Below, piece by piece: positions 18,440 through 27,393 of a stretch of DNA of 64,000 bases (its first letter is position 1; every line of letters starts with the position of its first letter). The DNA is from Solimonas sp. SE-A11 (GTDB taxonomy: Bacteria > Pseudomonadota > Gammaproteobacteria > Nevskiales > Nevskiaceae). The position numbers and the translations under genes were made by a program. Below the pieces are notes generated by a model. It searched no databases. It worked only from the letters and a program-made list of their open reading frames with translations, and was not told the DNA's origin. Location of the stretch: positions 62,001 to 126,000 of the forward strand of contig NZ_JAUASX010000010.1 in the NCBI RefSeq assembly GCF_030345715.1, written 5' to 3'.

Positions 18440-19635
18440 AGCAGCGAGATCCCTTCGAGCTTGGCGATCGTGAAGATGTCCTTGTCGCCACGGCCGGACA
18501 GGTTGATGACGATGTTCTGCTCCGCCGACAGCGTCGGCGCCAGCTTCTTGGCCTGCGCGATCGCATGCGAGGACTCCAGCGCCGGGATGATGCCCTCGCT
18601 GCGGGTCAGCTCGTGGAACGCCGCCAGTGCCTCGTCGTCATTGATCGCCGCGTACTCCACGCGGCCGATATCCTTCAGCCAGGAATGCTCCGGACCCACG
18701 CCCGGGTAATCCAGGCCGGCCGAGATCGAGTGCGTCGGCAGGATCTGGCCGTTCTCGTCGGCCATGATGTAGGTGCGGTTGCCGTGCAATACGCCTGACC
18801 GGCCCGCCGTCAGCGGCGCCGCGTGGTCCGGCGTCTGCACGCCATGGCCACCCGCCTCTACACCGATCATGCGCACGCCCTTGTGCTCGATGAACGGGTG
18901 GAACAGTCCGATCGCATTGGAGCCGCCGCCGACGCAGGCCAGCAGCACGTCCGGCAGCTGGCCCATCTGCTTGCGCGACTGCTCGATCACCTCGCGGCCG
19001 ATGATGCACTGGAAGTCGCGCACCAGCATCGGGTAAGGATGCGGACCCGCGACCGTGCCGATCACGTAGAACGTATCGTCGACATTGGTCACCCAGTCGC
19101 GCATCGCCTCGTTCATGGCGTCCTTGAGCGTCTTGGTGCCGCTGTGCACCGGGCGCACTTCAGCGCCCAGCAGCTTCATGCGGTAGACGTTGGGCGACTG
19201 GCGCTCCACGTCCTCGGCGCCCATGTACACCACGCACTTCAGGCCCAGCCGCGCCGCGATGGTCGCGGACGCCACGCCGTGCTGGCCGGCGCCGGTCTCC
19301 GCGATGATCCGCGTCTTGCCCAGGTGCTTGGCCAGCAGCGCCTGGCCGATGGTGTTGTTCACCTTGTGCGCGCCGGTGTGGTTCAGGTCCTCGCGCTTGA
19401 GCCAGACCTGCGCCCCGCCCCAAGCCTTGGTCAGGCGCTCGGCCAGGTACAGCGGGCTGGGCCGGCCCACGTAGTGCGTCAGGTCGCGGTCCAGTTCCGC
19501 CAGGAACGCCGGATCGCCCTTCAGGCGCCCGTAGGCCTCGGAGAGCTGCCGCAGTGGCGACATCAGGGTCTCGGCGACGAACTGTCCGCCATAGGGGCCG
19601 AAGTGGCCTTTCTTGTCAGGAAAATCGTAGGTCAT
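18436..19635 (-). CDS. trpB: Tryptophan synthase beta subunit
   Basis: 399-aa PLP enzyme condensing indole with serine. The Schiff-base lysine motif [10 protein letters not shown] and the phosphate-binding [12 protein letters not shown] are present, as is the usual N-terminus [19 protein letters not shown]. It overlaps trpF at its start and trpA at its end by 4 nt each, so trpFBA is a tightly coupled unit. Confidence 0.97.
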   Translation of the reverse strand: MTYDFPDKKGHFGPYGGQFVAETLMSPLRQLSEAYGRLKGDPAFLAELDRDLTHYVGRPSPLYLAERLTKAWGGAQVWLKREDLNHTGAHKVNNTIGQALLAKHLGKTRIIAETGAGQHGVASATIAARLGLKCVVYMGAEDVERQSPNVYRMKLLGAEVRPVHSGTKTLKDAMNEAMRDWVTNVDDTFYVIGTVAGPHPYPMLVRDFQCIIGREVIEQSRKQMGQLPDVLLACVGGGSNAIGLFHPFIEHKGVRMIGVEAGGHGVQTPDHAAPLTAGRSGVLHGNRTYIMADENGQILPTHSISAGLDYPGVGPEHSWLKDIGRVEYAAINDDEALAAFHELTRSEGIIPALESSHAIAQAKKLAPTLSAEQNIVINLSGRGDKDIFTIAKLEGISLL

Positions 19636-20264
19636 TGTTTTCGCTTGTCCGCGCGCTGCACCGCTTCGACAAAGGCACGCATCTTGTCGTGATCCTTGAC
19701 GCCCGGCTTGGCCTCGATGCCGGACGACACGTCCACACCATAAGGCCTCAACTGGCGCACCGCCCTACCCACATTGCCCGGATTCAGGCCACCGGCCAGT
19801 ACCAGCGGCGTCTTCACCGCCGTCACCCGGCTCCAGTCGAAGGTCTCGCCCCGCCCACCCATGCCACCCTTGCTGTGACCGTCCAGCAGCAGGCCGACCG
19901 CACCCCGGTAGCGCCGCGCCAGGGCCGCCAGGCTCTGTTTCTCGCCCATGGCCACCGCCTTCAGGTACGGCAGGCCGAAGCTGGCGCAGAAATCCGCCGG
20001 CTCCTCGCCATGGAACTGCAGCAGATCGGGTTTCAGGACATCGATGGCGTCCTGCACGAAGGCCGCATCGGCATCCTTGAGCAGCGCCACGGTGCTGATG
20101 AAGGGCGGCAGCCGGCGCCGGATGGCCGCAGCCTTGTCGGCCGTGATGTGGCGCGGGCTGGCCGGCACCAGGACGAAACCCAGGGCGTCCACGCCCAGCG
20201 AGATGGCCGCCTGGGCGTCCTTTTCTCGGGTGATACCGCAAAACTTGATACGGGTTCGGGTCAA
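19632..20264 (-). CDS. trpF: Phosphoribosylanthranilate isomerase
   Basis: 210-aa TIM barrel isomerase in tryptophan synthesis. The catalytic Cys is in [13 protein letters not shown] and the Asp region in [21 protein letters not shown] forms the phosphate site. It starts 10 bp after truA and is stop-start coupled to trpB. Confidence 0.95.
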   Translation of the reverse strand: MTRTRIKFCGITREKDAQAAISLGVDALGFVLVPASPRHITADKAAAIRRRLPPFISTVALLKDADAAFVQDAIDVLKPDLLQFHGEEPADFCASFGLPYLKAVAMGEKQSLAALARRYRGAVGLLLDGHSKGGMGGRGETFDWSRVTAVKTPLVLAGGLNPGNVGRAVRQLRPYGVDVSSGIEAKPGVKDHDKMRAFVEAVQRADKRKQ

Positions 20265-20274
20265 GATCGCCTGC

Positions 20275-21057
20275 TCAGGCCGGGAAATAGGGTTCCGGCC
20301 GTTCGGGGAGGGCGAATTCTGCCGGATATTCGGGTCCTACGAAATACAGGCCCTCTGCAGGGCCCGTCATTCCGGCCTTGTTACGGTCGCGCCCGGCCAG
20401 GACTTCCGCCACCCAGGGCACTGGCCGCTTGCCCTGTCCCACCTCGGCCAGGGTGCCGGCGATGTTGCGGACCATGTGGTGCAGGAAGGCGTTGGCACAG
20501 ACGTCCATGACCACGAAATCGCCCCGCCGGAACACATTCACGTAGCGCATGTAGCGCATCGCCGTGGGCGACTGGCACTCCGAATCGCGGAACGCCGAGA
20601 AATCCTGCTCGCCCAGCAGGGCCTGCGCGGCCTGGTGCATGGCCTGTGCATCCAGGCGCTGCGGCCACCAGGCCACGCGCCTGTGCAGCAGCGCGCTGCG
20701 AGCCCGGCAGTTGTGGAACACGTAGCGGTAGTGCCGCGCCCTCGCCGAGAAGCGCGCGTGGAAATCCTCCCGCACCGGCTGCACCCAGCACAGCGACAGG
20801 TCCTCCGGCAGGTTGGTATTGGTGCCCAGCAGCCAGGCATAGTCGCTGCGGCGCGCATCGGAATCGAAATGCACCACCTGCTGCAGCCCGTGCACGCCGG
20901 CATCGGTGCGCCCCGCGGCCGTTACCGCCACCGGGTGGTCCGCCACCTTCGACAGCGCCGCCTCCAGCGAGCTCTGCACGCAGCGCAGGTTCGTGTGGGT
21001 CTGCCAGCCGCGGAAGCCGCTACCCACGTACTCCACCCCGGCGGCCCAGCGCGTCAT
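20275..21057 (-). CDS. truA: tRNA pseudouridine(38-40) synthase
   Basis: 260-aa synthase modifying the tRNA anticodon arm. The catalytic Asp is in AAGRTDAGVHGLQQVVHF, and HHMVRNIAGTLAEVGQG is conserved near the C-terminus. It lies between fimV and trpF as in Pseudomonas. A terminator at 21098-21120 separates it from fimV, so it may use a promoter of its own. Confidence 0.95.
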   Translation of the reverse strand: MTRWAAGVEYVGSGFRGWQTHTNLRCVQSSLEAALSKVADHPVAVTAAGRTDAGVHGLQQVVHFDSDARRSDYAWLLGTNTNLPEDLSLCWVQPVREDFHARFSARARHYRYVFHNCRARSALLHRRVAWWPQRLDAQAMHQAAQALLGEQDFSAFRDSECQSPTAMRYMRYVNVFRRGDFVVMDVCANAFLHHMVRNIAGTLAEVGQGKRPVPWVAEVLAGRDRNKAGMTGPAEGLYFVGPEYPAEFALPERPEPYFPA

Positions 21058-21090
21058 GCCTCGGCCCTCATTGCGGAATCGCCGGCGTAA

Positions 21091-21120
21091 AGAAAAAGGC
21101 CGCCGCGATAAGCGGCGGCC
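21091..21120 (-). terminator. Intrinsic terminator after fimV
   Basis: GGCCGCCGC (21098-21106) and GCGGCGGCC (21112-21120) form a perfect 9-bp stem with a 5-nt loop. On the minus strand it is followed by TTTTTCTTT, a good U-tract directly downstream of fimV. Confidence 0.85.
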
Positions 21121-21141
21121 CGGAAGAAACCCATGGCCGGA

Positions 21142-23922
21142 TCAGGCAAGACGCGACAGCAGGGCCTGAGCCTCTACCTTCTGCGTCTCGCTGCCCTGCT
21201 GCAGCACCTCGTTGAGCAGGTTGCGCGCCATCTCGTTGTCGCCCATGTCCACGTAGGCCCGCGCCAGGTCCAGCTTGGTGCTGGCCTCGTCGCCCGCCGA
21301 GATGCTGTCGCTGTCGCCACCCAGGTCGCCGATGTCGAAATCGTCCAACTGGATCTCGTCGACCTTGATCTCGGCCATCGCCGGCCCGGTCATCGTCGAG
21401 GAAGCGGGCGAATCGAAGCCGGAGAGGTCGAACTCCAGCGCATTGCTGTCATCCGCGCGCGACGAGACCGGGGCGGGAGCCGCCGGGGCCGGCTTGGCGC
21501 CGCCCAGGTCGAAGTCACCCAGGTCGAACTCCAGCGCATCCTCGTTCTTCAGCGTGGGCTCGCGCGACTTGGAAGCGGTCTCCATCGGCGGCAGCTCGAG
21601 CTCTTCCAGTCGGAAGTCCAGGCCGTTGCCAGCCGAGACCGGCGGCGCCTCGGCGGCGCTCGGCTCCGGCATGCTCTCGAACGACGGCGCAGATGGCTCG
21701 TCGAACGCGAGATCGAAATCGGTATCCACCGCGGTGACGTCGCCGCCCTTGAACATCTGCACGTCCGGGCACAGCTGCTGGCCCATGATGGCGATCTTCT
21801 GCCAGGCGGCATCGTCGACCCGGCCCTTCAGGCTCTCGGCGGTCTCCTGGAATTCCACCGGGCGGCCGGCGGCGAAGTAGGTCTCGGCCAGCTTGACCTT
21901 CAGCTCGGTACGCGACGGATCGCGGCCGGAAGCCTGACGCAACAGCAGGATCGCCTCGTCATAAAGCCCGTAGGCCAGGTGGAAATCGGCCTCGGCCATC
22001 GGATCGTTGGCGTCAAGGTTGATCTGCACCGTCTCGGCCGCAAACTGGCCGGTGACGTCGAAATCGATGTTGCCCGTCTCCACCGCCTTGCGGGCGAAGG
22101 CCAGATCCTCGGCGCCGAAGGCCTGCGTCGAATCGAAGGTCGGCAGCATCGCCGTATCGTCCAGCGACGGATGCACCGGAGCCGGCGGGATGATCTGCGT
22201 GGACTGCGCCTGCGGCGGAACCTGCTGGGTGCGCAGCTGCTTGGTATTGAAGTCGGCGGTTTCCTCGCCGCTCAGCGTGTCATCCAGGTTCTCCAGCTCG
22301 CGGCGCGCGGCATCCGGGGACTTCGGCGGCAGCTTGATGCCCGGCGGCGGGATGGTGCCCAGCGTGCTGCGGGCCAGGATCGGCGCCGCCGCCGGCAGCG
22401 ACGGCATGCCCGGGGCCGGCGTGGCCACCGGCAGATCGGGCGCCTGCTGGGTGCGGCGCTTCTTGAGTACGTTGCGGACCAGGTAGCCGACGCCACCCAG
22501 CACCAGCAGCAGGCCCAGCACCGGCACGATGAAATCCGCGATGCCGCCGGACTCAGCCTGGGGGATCGGCTTCGGCAGCTCGGGCTTCGCCGGCGCGGGA
22601 GCCGGCTCGGGAGCCGGCTCGGCCTCGACCACCGGAGCTTCCGTGGTTACGGCAGCTTGGGCCGCAGGGGCATCGACCGGTGCCTCGCTGACCATGGGAG
22701 CGGCAGGCGCCTCCGACGCGGCAGGCGGCGGCTCCACCGGAGCGGGTGCGGGTGCGGGTGCGGGAACAGGCTCGGGTGCCGGGGCGGGCACCGGAACCGG
22801 CGCTGCAGCCTTCGGCTCGGGCTTCGCAACCGGCTTGGGCTCTGGAACCGGAGCCGGAGCCGGCATGGGCTTGGGCGCCGGCATGGGCTTGGGCGCCGGC
22901 AGCGGCTTGGCGGCCGGAGCAGGCTTTGCCGGAGACGGAGACGCCGGCACTGCCGGCGCTTCGGACACGATGGCGGGCTTCGGCGCCTTGATCGGCGGCT
23001 CGGCCGCGGCTTCCGCCGGTCGAGGCTTGGGCTTGGCCACGCCGCCACCGTTGCGCAGCGCGGTGACGCGAGTCTTGGCGGTTGCCGGGGGCACCGACCC
23101 CATCTCGGCCGCGGAAGGAATCGTCAGCTGAGAGCCGATTCGCAAGCCGTTGATGCCGCCATCGAAGGCACCGCGGTTGGCCTCATAGATCGCCAGCAGC
23201 ACCTGGTCCATGGTCAGCGACGGATCCGGACGCAGCTTGGTGGCGATGCTCCAGAAAGTTTCCTTGGCCTGGACCGGACCATAGCTGTCGCCCGACGCCA
23301 TGCTCAGCGGCGCCGCTGGCGCCGGAGCGGCGGCCGGGGCCGGAGTGACGGGAACCACCGGCGGTGCGGTCGGGCGGACCGGCTCGGCGGGAGCGGCCTG
23401 GGCCACCGGTGCCGGACGGCGCACGGACTCCTCGGAGGTCTCGAAGAACTCGGACGACGGGCGCTGCGGAGCAGCGGCCACGGGAGCCGTCGCGCGGGGC
23501 GCCTGGGCCACCGGCGCAGCGGGCTGCGGCAGCGACGGCGGATCGAGCAGGATCGTGTACTCGCGCAGCAGGCGGCCGCCTCGGGACTTCACCTCGACCA
23601 GGAAATTGACGAACGGCTCGCGCGCGATCTGGGCGCTGCGGACTTCGATACGGGGCTGGCCGCCATCGCTGGCGACGGTAAAGCGCAGGCTGCTGAGATA
23701 GTCGCTGCGATCCAGGCCGGCACGCTGGAACTCGGCCACGCTGGCCAGGGTCACCTGCACGCCTTCGGCCTCCTCTGGCGAGGTCGACGTGAGCGGGATG
23801 GAAGCGGCAAAACGCTGGTTGAGGCCGGATTTGACCTCGATTTCGCCCAGGCCGATGGCCGTAGCCGTGGAAAGCCACAACACGGGGCTCAGTGCTGCAA
23901 GCAGTGCCAGTTTACGCAACAT
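21142..23922 (-). CDS. fimV: FimV-like LysM/TPR inner-membrane protein
   Basis: 926-aa FimV homologue, a polar hub of type IV pilus and twitching systems in Pseudomonas. Domains in order: signal peptide (MLRKLALLAALSPVLW...), FimV N-terminal beta domain (GLGEIEVKSGLNQRFAASIP), LysM-like domain (VQAKETFWSIATKLRPD), a long Pro/Ala-rich linker, one transmembrane helix (about residues 459-485), an acidic cytoplasmic part with TPR-like helices (LAYGLYDEAILLLRQA), and the conserved C-terminal FimV motif (KLDLARAYVDMGDNEMARN). ATG 23922 is preceded by GGAGAGAAT and starts the signal peptide; two upstream in-frame ATGs (23991, 24009) are rejected. Confidence 0.93.
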   Translation of the reverse strand: MLRKLALLAALSPVLWLSTATAIGLGEIEVKSGLNQRFAASIPLTSTSPEEAEGVQVTLASVAEFQRAGLDRSDYLSSLRFTVASDGGQPRIEVRSAQIAREPFVNFLVEVKSRGGRLLREYTILLDPPSLPQPAAPVAQAPRATAPVAAAPQRPSSEFFETSEESVRRPAPVAQAAPAEPVRPTAPPVVPVTPAPAAAPAPAAPLSMASGDSYGPVQAKETFWSIATKLRPDPSLTMDQVLLAIYEANRGAFDGGINGLRIGSQLTIPSAAEMGSVPPATAKTRVTALRNGGGVAKPKPRPAEAAAEPPIKAPKPAIVSEAPAVPASPSPAKPAPAAKPLPAPKPMPAPKPMPAPAPVPEPKPVAKPEPKAAAPVPVPAPAPEPVPAPAPAPAPVEPPPAASEAPAAPMVSEAPVDAPAAQAAVTTEAPVVEAEPAPEPAPAPAKPELPKPIPQAESGGIADFIVPVLGLLLVLGGVGYLVRNVLKKRRTQQAPDLPVATPAPGMPSLPAAAPILARSTLGTIPPPGIKLPPKSPDAARRELENLDDTLSGEETADFNTKQLRTQQVPPQAQSTQIIPPAPVHPSLDDTAMLPTFDSTQAFGAEDLAFARKAVETGNIDFDVTGQFAAETVQINLDANDPMAEADFHLAYGLYDEAILLLRQASGRDPSRTELKVKLAETYFAAGRPVEFQETAESLKGRVDDAAWQKIAIMGQQLCPDVQMFKGGDVTAVDTDFDLAFDEPSAPSFESMPEPSAAEAPPVSAGNGLDFRLEELELPPMETASKSREPTLKNEDALEFDLGDFDLGGAKPAPAAPAPVSSRADDSNALEFDLSGFDSPASSTMTGPAMAEIKVDEIQLDDFDIGDLGGDSDSISAGDEASTKLDLARAYVDMGDNEMARNLLNEVLQQGSETQKVEAQALLSRLA

Positions 23923-24015
23923 ATTCTCTCCGGAAGCCGTGTCCCCCAACCGGGGCTGCCTTGAGTTCACAGCAAGGGTGAACTTGCGCATGTAAGCCCT
24001 TTTATACACGACATT

Positions 24016-25035
24016 TTATAAATAGTCACGACTCAACAGTTCGGCGATCTGCACGGCATTGAGCGCGGCCCCTTTGCGGATATTGTCGCCGGTCAGCCAC
24101 AGGTTCAATCCCCGGGGGTGCGTCGGGTCTTTTCGCAGCCGGCCGACGAACACTGCGTCCTGTCCGCTGGCCTCCGTCACGGGAGTGGGAAAGCCGTCCA
24201 CGGAGGGCTCGTCCAGCAATTCCAGGCCCGGGGCCTGCTCCAGCAATTCGCGGGCCACTTCCAGGGCCAGGGGTTCGCGCGTCTCCAGGTGGACGGTGGC
24301 GCTGTGACCGTAGAACACCGGCACTCGCACTGCCGTGGCATTGACCCGCACCGACTCGCCCAGCAGGCGGGCGGTCTCGCGTACCAGGCGCAGTTCCTCG
24401 CCGGTGTGGCCGCCCTCCTCCACTTCGTCGATCCGCGGCAACACGTTGAAGGCGATCTGCCGCCCGTAGACCTCCGGCTTGATCTCGCGGAAGCTCAGCA
24501 GGTCGGCGGTCTGCCGGCCCAGTTCCTCCACTGCCTTGATGCCGCTGCCCGACACCGCCTGGTAGGTCGCCACGTTGACCCGCTCGATGCCGGCGGCATC
24601 CAGCAGCGGCTTCAGCGCCAGCGCCAGCAGCGTCACCGTGCAGGTGGGGTTGGCCACGATCCCGCGCACATCGTGCTTCGCCAAGTCCTGCGGATTGACC
24701 TCCGGCACCACCAGCGGCACCTCCGGATCGAGCCGGAACGCCGTGCTGTTGTCGATCACCACGCAACCCTCGACCGCGGCCTTGGGCGCGTACTCGGCGG
24801 CCACGGCCGGCCCGGCGGAGAACAGCGCCAGTTGCACCTGCGAGAAATCGAAGCGCGCCACATCCCCTACCGGCAGTTCGCGACGGCCAAAGCTGGCCGT
24901 GCCGCCCGCCGCCTCGCCCACGTCCAGCGGAAAGACCTTGCCCAGGGGAAAATCGCGCTCGTGCAGCAGGTCGAGCATCGCCGCGCCGACCAGGCCGCTG
25001 ACCCCCACCACCGCGATATCGAACTTCCTTGTCAT
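24016..25035 (-). CDS. Aspartate-semialdehyde dehydrogenase, second type (Usg position)
   Basis: 339-aa member of the short ASADH branch, occupying the place of the usg/PA3116-type paralogue between asd and fimV. Unlike an inactive paralogue it keeps the catalytic set: Cys in VANPTCTVTLL, Gln in TYQAVSGSGIKAVEEL and His in RVPVFYGHSATVHLE, plus the NADP loop VVGVSGLVGAAML. It may therefore reduce aspartyl phosphate alongside the gene at 26141-27253, or act on another acyl phosphate. It is separated from that gene by the plus-strand hemO/ybaN pair. Confidence 0.85.
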   Translation of the reverse strand: MTRKFDIAVVGVSGLVGAAMLDLLHERDFPLGKVFPLDVGEAAGGTASFGRRELPVGDVARFDFSQVQLALFSAGPAVAAEYAPKAAVEGCVVIDNSTAFRLDPEVPLVVPEVNPQDLAKHDVRGIVANPTCTVTLLALALKPLLDAAGIERVNVATYQAVSGSGIKAVEELGRQTADLLSFREIKPEVYGRQIAFNVLPRIDEVEEGGHTGEELRLVRETARLLGESVRVNATAVRVPVFYGHSATVHLETREPLALEVARELLEQAPGLELLDEPSVDGFPTPVTEASGQDAVFVGRLRKDPTHPRGLNLWLTGDNIRKGAALNAVQIAELLSRDYL

Positions 25036-25140
25036 GGCACGCCCCTGAAAAATCGAGCGGCGGAGTTTAGAGTCATCTGGCTACAAAACCCATGGCTTGA
25101 AACGAAAAAGCACAGGTGGTCGCCCAGGAATGTCGTGACT

Positions 25141-25159
25141 ATAATTGAGAATCAATAAC
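25141..25159 (+). promoter_or_regulatory. Putative Fur box upstream of the heme-oxygenase-like gene
   Basis: ATAATTGAGAATCAATAAC matches 13 of 19 positions of the GATAATGAGAATCATTATC form of the Fur box, including the core TGAGAATCA. It lies 17 bp before the -10 box TAGAAT at 25177-25182, covering the -35 region, where Fur would repress. Confidence 0.6.
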
Positions 25160-25176
25160 AATTACAGGCTGTGCCC

Positions 25177-25182
25177 TAGAAT
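25177..25182 (+). promoter_or_regulatory. -10 box of the heme-oxygenase-like gene; probable leaderless start
   Basis: TAGAAT ends 6 nt before the ATG at 25189, so the +1 is predicted at or next to the start codon. CCCCGC between them contains no Shine-Dalgarno. Confidence 0.45.
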
Positions 25183-25188
25183 CCCCGC

Positions 25189-25662
25189 ATGGACACCTCC
25201 ACGCTTACCTCCGCCGGCATCAAACCGCGCAGCGCCATCCTGAGCGCCGCCACCGACGACCTGCGCGAAGCCCTGCACGGCGTCGTTGCCGCCGCCGCGC
25301 CCTTCACCAGCCGCGAGCATTTCACCCCCTGGGTGCTGGTGCAGCACCGCTTCCAGCGCGAGATCGAGCCGCTGTACCGCATCTCCGCGCTGCAGGACTG
25401 GCTGCCGGACCTGGCCAACCGCGGCCGCCTCGCCGCCACCGAGGCCGACCTCTCCGACCTGAGCGCCGCCGTGCTGTTCAGGAAAGCCCAGACCCTGGGC
25501 CTGTCCGAGAACTTCGGCTCGCGTCATCTCGCCGCTGCCCCGGAAGGCCGCACACGCCACTGGAGACAGTTCATCGAGGCCCTGGGCCGGCTCGAGCTGG
25601 ACGCAGCCGACGAGACCCGCATGCGCGAGGCGGCCCGGGACGTCTGCGCCATGCCGGCATGA
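25189..25662 (+). CDS. hemO: Biliverdin-producing heme oxygenase-like protein with internal deletion
   Basis: 157-aa relative of the HemO/PigA heme oxygenases used to release iron from heme. The proximal heme-ligand helix is intact (LREALHGVVAAAAPF, His30), as are HFTPWVLVQHRFQREIEPLYR and the C-terminal FGSRHLAAAPEGRTRHW. PigA-type proteins are about 198 aa and have a Gly-rich distal helix (GWLxVxEGSxLGAAF) after ADLxDL. Here ADLSDLS runs directly into AAVLFRKAQTLGL, so roughly 30-35 residues including that helix are missing in frame; the C-terminus is also about 10 residues short. A Fur box is upstream and ybaN overlaps the stop. Activity is doubtful. Confidence 0.75.
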   Translation: MDTSTLTSAGIKPRSAILSAATDDLREALHGVVAAAAPFTSREHFTPWVLVQHRFQREIEPLYRISALQDWLPDLANRGRLAATEADLSDLSAAVLFRKAQTLGLSENFGSRHLAAAPEGRTRHWRQFIEALGRLELDAADETRMREAARDVCAMPA

Positions 25663-26084
25663 CCGATCCCGGCCATGCCAATCCTCGGCGCCCGCTGGCG
25701 GCGCCGCTGCGCTACCTGCTGATGGCCTTCGCCGCGCTCTGCGTGGCACTGGGCGTGATCGGCATTTTCGTGCCCGGCCTGCCTACCACGGTGTTCATCC
25801 TGATGGCCGGCTGGGCCGCCGCGCGCAGCTCGCCCCGATTCTCCGCCTGGCTGGAATCACACCGCCTGTTCGGGCCCATGCTCAAGAACTGGCGCGAGAC
25901 GCGCAGCGTCAGCCGCCGCGCCAAGTGGAGCGCCACGGTGATGATGGCGTTCTGTGCCGTGATCCTGTTCCTCACCACCAGCAAGCCCTGGTTGGCCGAA
26001 GCCATCACCGCCGTCATGGCCCTGGTGCTGGCCTGGCTCTGGCACCGCCCGGAACCGATGCCCGCCCCTCGGGAAAGCACCTGA
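25659..26084 (+). CDS. ybaN: YbaN family (DUF454) small membrane protein
   Basis: 141-aa DUF454 protein with three hydrophobic segments (about residues 22-52, 90-108, 112-128). Family motifs: GVIGIFVPGLPTTVFILMAGWAAARSSP (quoted in two overlapping parts elsewhere as GIFVPGLPTT and AARSSPRFSAWLESH) and GPMLKNWRE. The ATG overlaps the preceding stop (ATGA), so it is translationally coupled to the heme-oxygenase-like gene and shares its Fur-type control. The biochemical role is unknown. Confidence 0.85.
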   Translation: MTDPGHANPRRPLAAPLRYLLMAFAALCVALGVIGIFVPGLPTTVFILMAGWAAARSSPRFSAWLESHRLFGPMLKNWRETRSVSRRAKWSATVMMAFCAVILFLTTSKPWLAEAITAVMALVLAWLWHRPEPMPAPREST

Positions 26085-26092
26085 AACGACAA

Positions 26093-26119
26093 GGCCCCGA
26101 TGGTCTGACCATCGGGGCC
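26093..26119. terminator. Convergent terminator between ybaN and asd
   Basis: GGCCCCGATGGT (26093-26104) and ACCATCGGGGCC (26108-26119) form a perfect 12-bp stem with a 3-nt loop between two convergent genes. On the minus strand it is followed by TTGTCGTTT, a weak U-tract; on the plus strand by CTGGCTTG. Confidence 0.75.
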
Positions 26120-26140
26120 CTGGCTTGATCCGGCACTCCC

Positions 26141-27253
26141 TCAGAGCTTGCCGAGCACGATACGCAGCATGCGGCGAAGCGGCTCCGCCGCGCCCCACAG
26201 CAGCTGGTCGCCGATGACGAAGGCCGACACGTACTCGGGGCCAAGGTTGAGCTTGCGCACGCGGCCCACGCCGACCTTAAGGCCGCCGGTGATCGAAGCC
26301 GGGGTCAGCTCCTTGACGGTGACCGGCTTGTCGTTGGGCACCCACTTCACCCAGTCGTTGCCGCTCTTGATGATCGACTCGATCTCGGCCAACGGCAGGT
26401 CGCGCTTGAGCTTCAGGGTCAGCGCCAGGCTATGGCAGCGCATGGCGCCGATACGCACGCAGAGGCCGTCCACCGGGATCGGCTGGGCGTTGCCCAGGAT
26501 CTTGTTGACCTCGGCCTGGCCCTTCCACTCTTCCTTGGACTGGCCGTTCTCGAGCTGCGAATCGATCCAGGGGATCAGGCCACCGGCCAGCGGCGCGCCG
26601 AAGAACTCGGTCGGCACGTCACTGCGGATCGACTGCGCCACCTTGCGGTCGATGTCCAGGATCGCCGACGACGGGGTCGCCAGCTCGTCGGACACCGCGG
26701 CGTTGATCACGCCCATCCCCTTGAGCAGCTCGCGCATGTGGTTGGCGCCGCCGCCGGAAGCCGCCTGGTAGGTCATGGAACTGACCCAGTCCACCAGCCC
26801 CTCGCGGAACAGGCCGCCCACGCCCATCAGCAGGATGCTGTTGGTGCAGTTACCGCCGATGTAGTTCTTCACGCCCTTGCCCAGCGCCGCGTCGATCACG
26901 CCGCGGTTCACCGGGTCCAGGATGATGACGGCGTCGTCCTTCATGCGCAGCGCCGAGGCCGCGTCGATCCAGTAGCCCTCCCAGCCGCTGGCGCGCAGCT
27001 TCGGGTAGATGTCGTTGGTGTAGTCGCCACCCTGGCAGGTGATGATCACATCCATCGCCTTGAGCGCGTCGATGCTGTTGGCATCCTTCAGCGGCGGCGT
27101 GTCCTTGCCACCCACCTTCGGGCCGGGGCCACCAGCGCTCGAGGTGCTGAAGAAATGCGTCTCCACCAGCGCGAAGTCGTTCTCTTCCTGCATGCGCTGC
27201 ATCAGCACCGAGCCGACCATGCCGCGCCAACCCACCATACCCAGCTTCTTCAT
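26141..27253 (-). CDS. asd: Aspartate-semialdehyde dehydrogenase (main, gammaproteobacterial type)
   Basis: 370-aa NADPH-dependent reductase of aspartyl phosphate, the branch point to lysine, methionine, threonine and cell-wall diaminopimelate. [16 protein letters not shown], the catalytic Cys in [31 protein letters not shown] and [16 protein letters not shown] are typical of the E. coli/Pseudomonas form. AAGAGGA lies just before the ATG. Downstream of leuB as in Pseudomonas, but separated from it by a repeat cluster. Confidence 0.97.
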   Translation of the reverse strand: MKKLGMVGWRGMVGSVLMQRMQEENDFALVETHFFSTSSAGGPGPKVGGKDTPPLKDANSIDALKAMDVIITCQGGDYTNDIYPKLRASGWEGYWIDAASALRMKDDAVIILDPVNRGVIDAALGKGVKNYIGGNCTNSILLMGVGGLFREGLVDWVSSMTYQAASGGGANHMRELLKGMGVINAAVSDELATPSSAILDIDRKVAQSIRSDVPTEFFGAPLAGGLIPWIDSQLENGQSKEEWKGQAEVNKILGNAQPIPVDGLCVRIGAMRCHSLALTLKLKRDLPLAEIESIIKSGNDWVKWVPNDKPVTVKELTPASITGGLKVGVGRVRKLNLGPEYVSAFVIGDQLLWGAAEPLRRMLRIVLGKL

Positions 27254-27276
27254 CTCGATTCCTCTTGCTCTTGTCT

Positions 27277-27382
27277 CCTCTCGCCCGCTCGCGGGAGAGA
27301 GGTCGGGAGAGAGGGGCTGTAAAACTCCGGAGAGTTACAGAACCCCTCTCCCCTAGCCCCTCTCCCGTAAACGGGAGAGGGG
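27277..27382. repeat. CCCTCTCCC-family repeat cluster, copy 3
   Basis: Three hairpins in series: CCTCTCGCCCGC/GCGGGAGAGAGG (27277-27302), CTGTAA/TTACAG (27317-27340) and a perfect 12-bp CCCCTCTCCCGT-AA-ACGGGAGAGGGG (27357-27382). The stretch GGGAGAGAGGGGCTGTAAAA is close to the flank of copy 1. It fills the gap between asd and leuB. Confidence 0.8.
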
Positions 27383-27393
27383 AATTAGGTCTG

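Noticed and set aside
21133-23964. 943-codon open frame on the plus strand opposite fimV
   Set aside because: Pure shadow of the Pro/Ala-rich fimV codons; His/Arg/Gly-rich translation, no start signals or domains.
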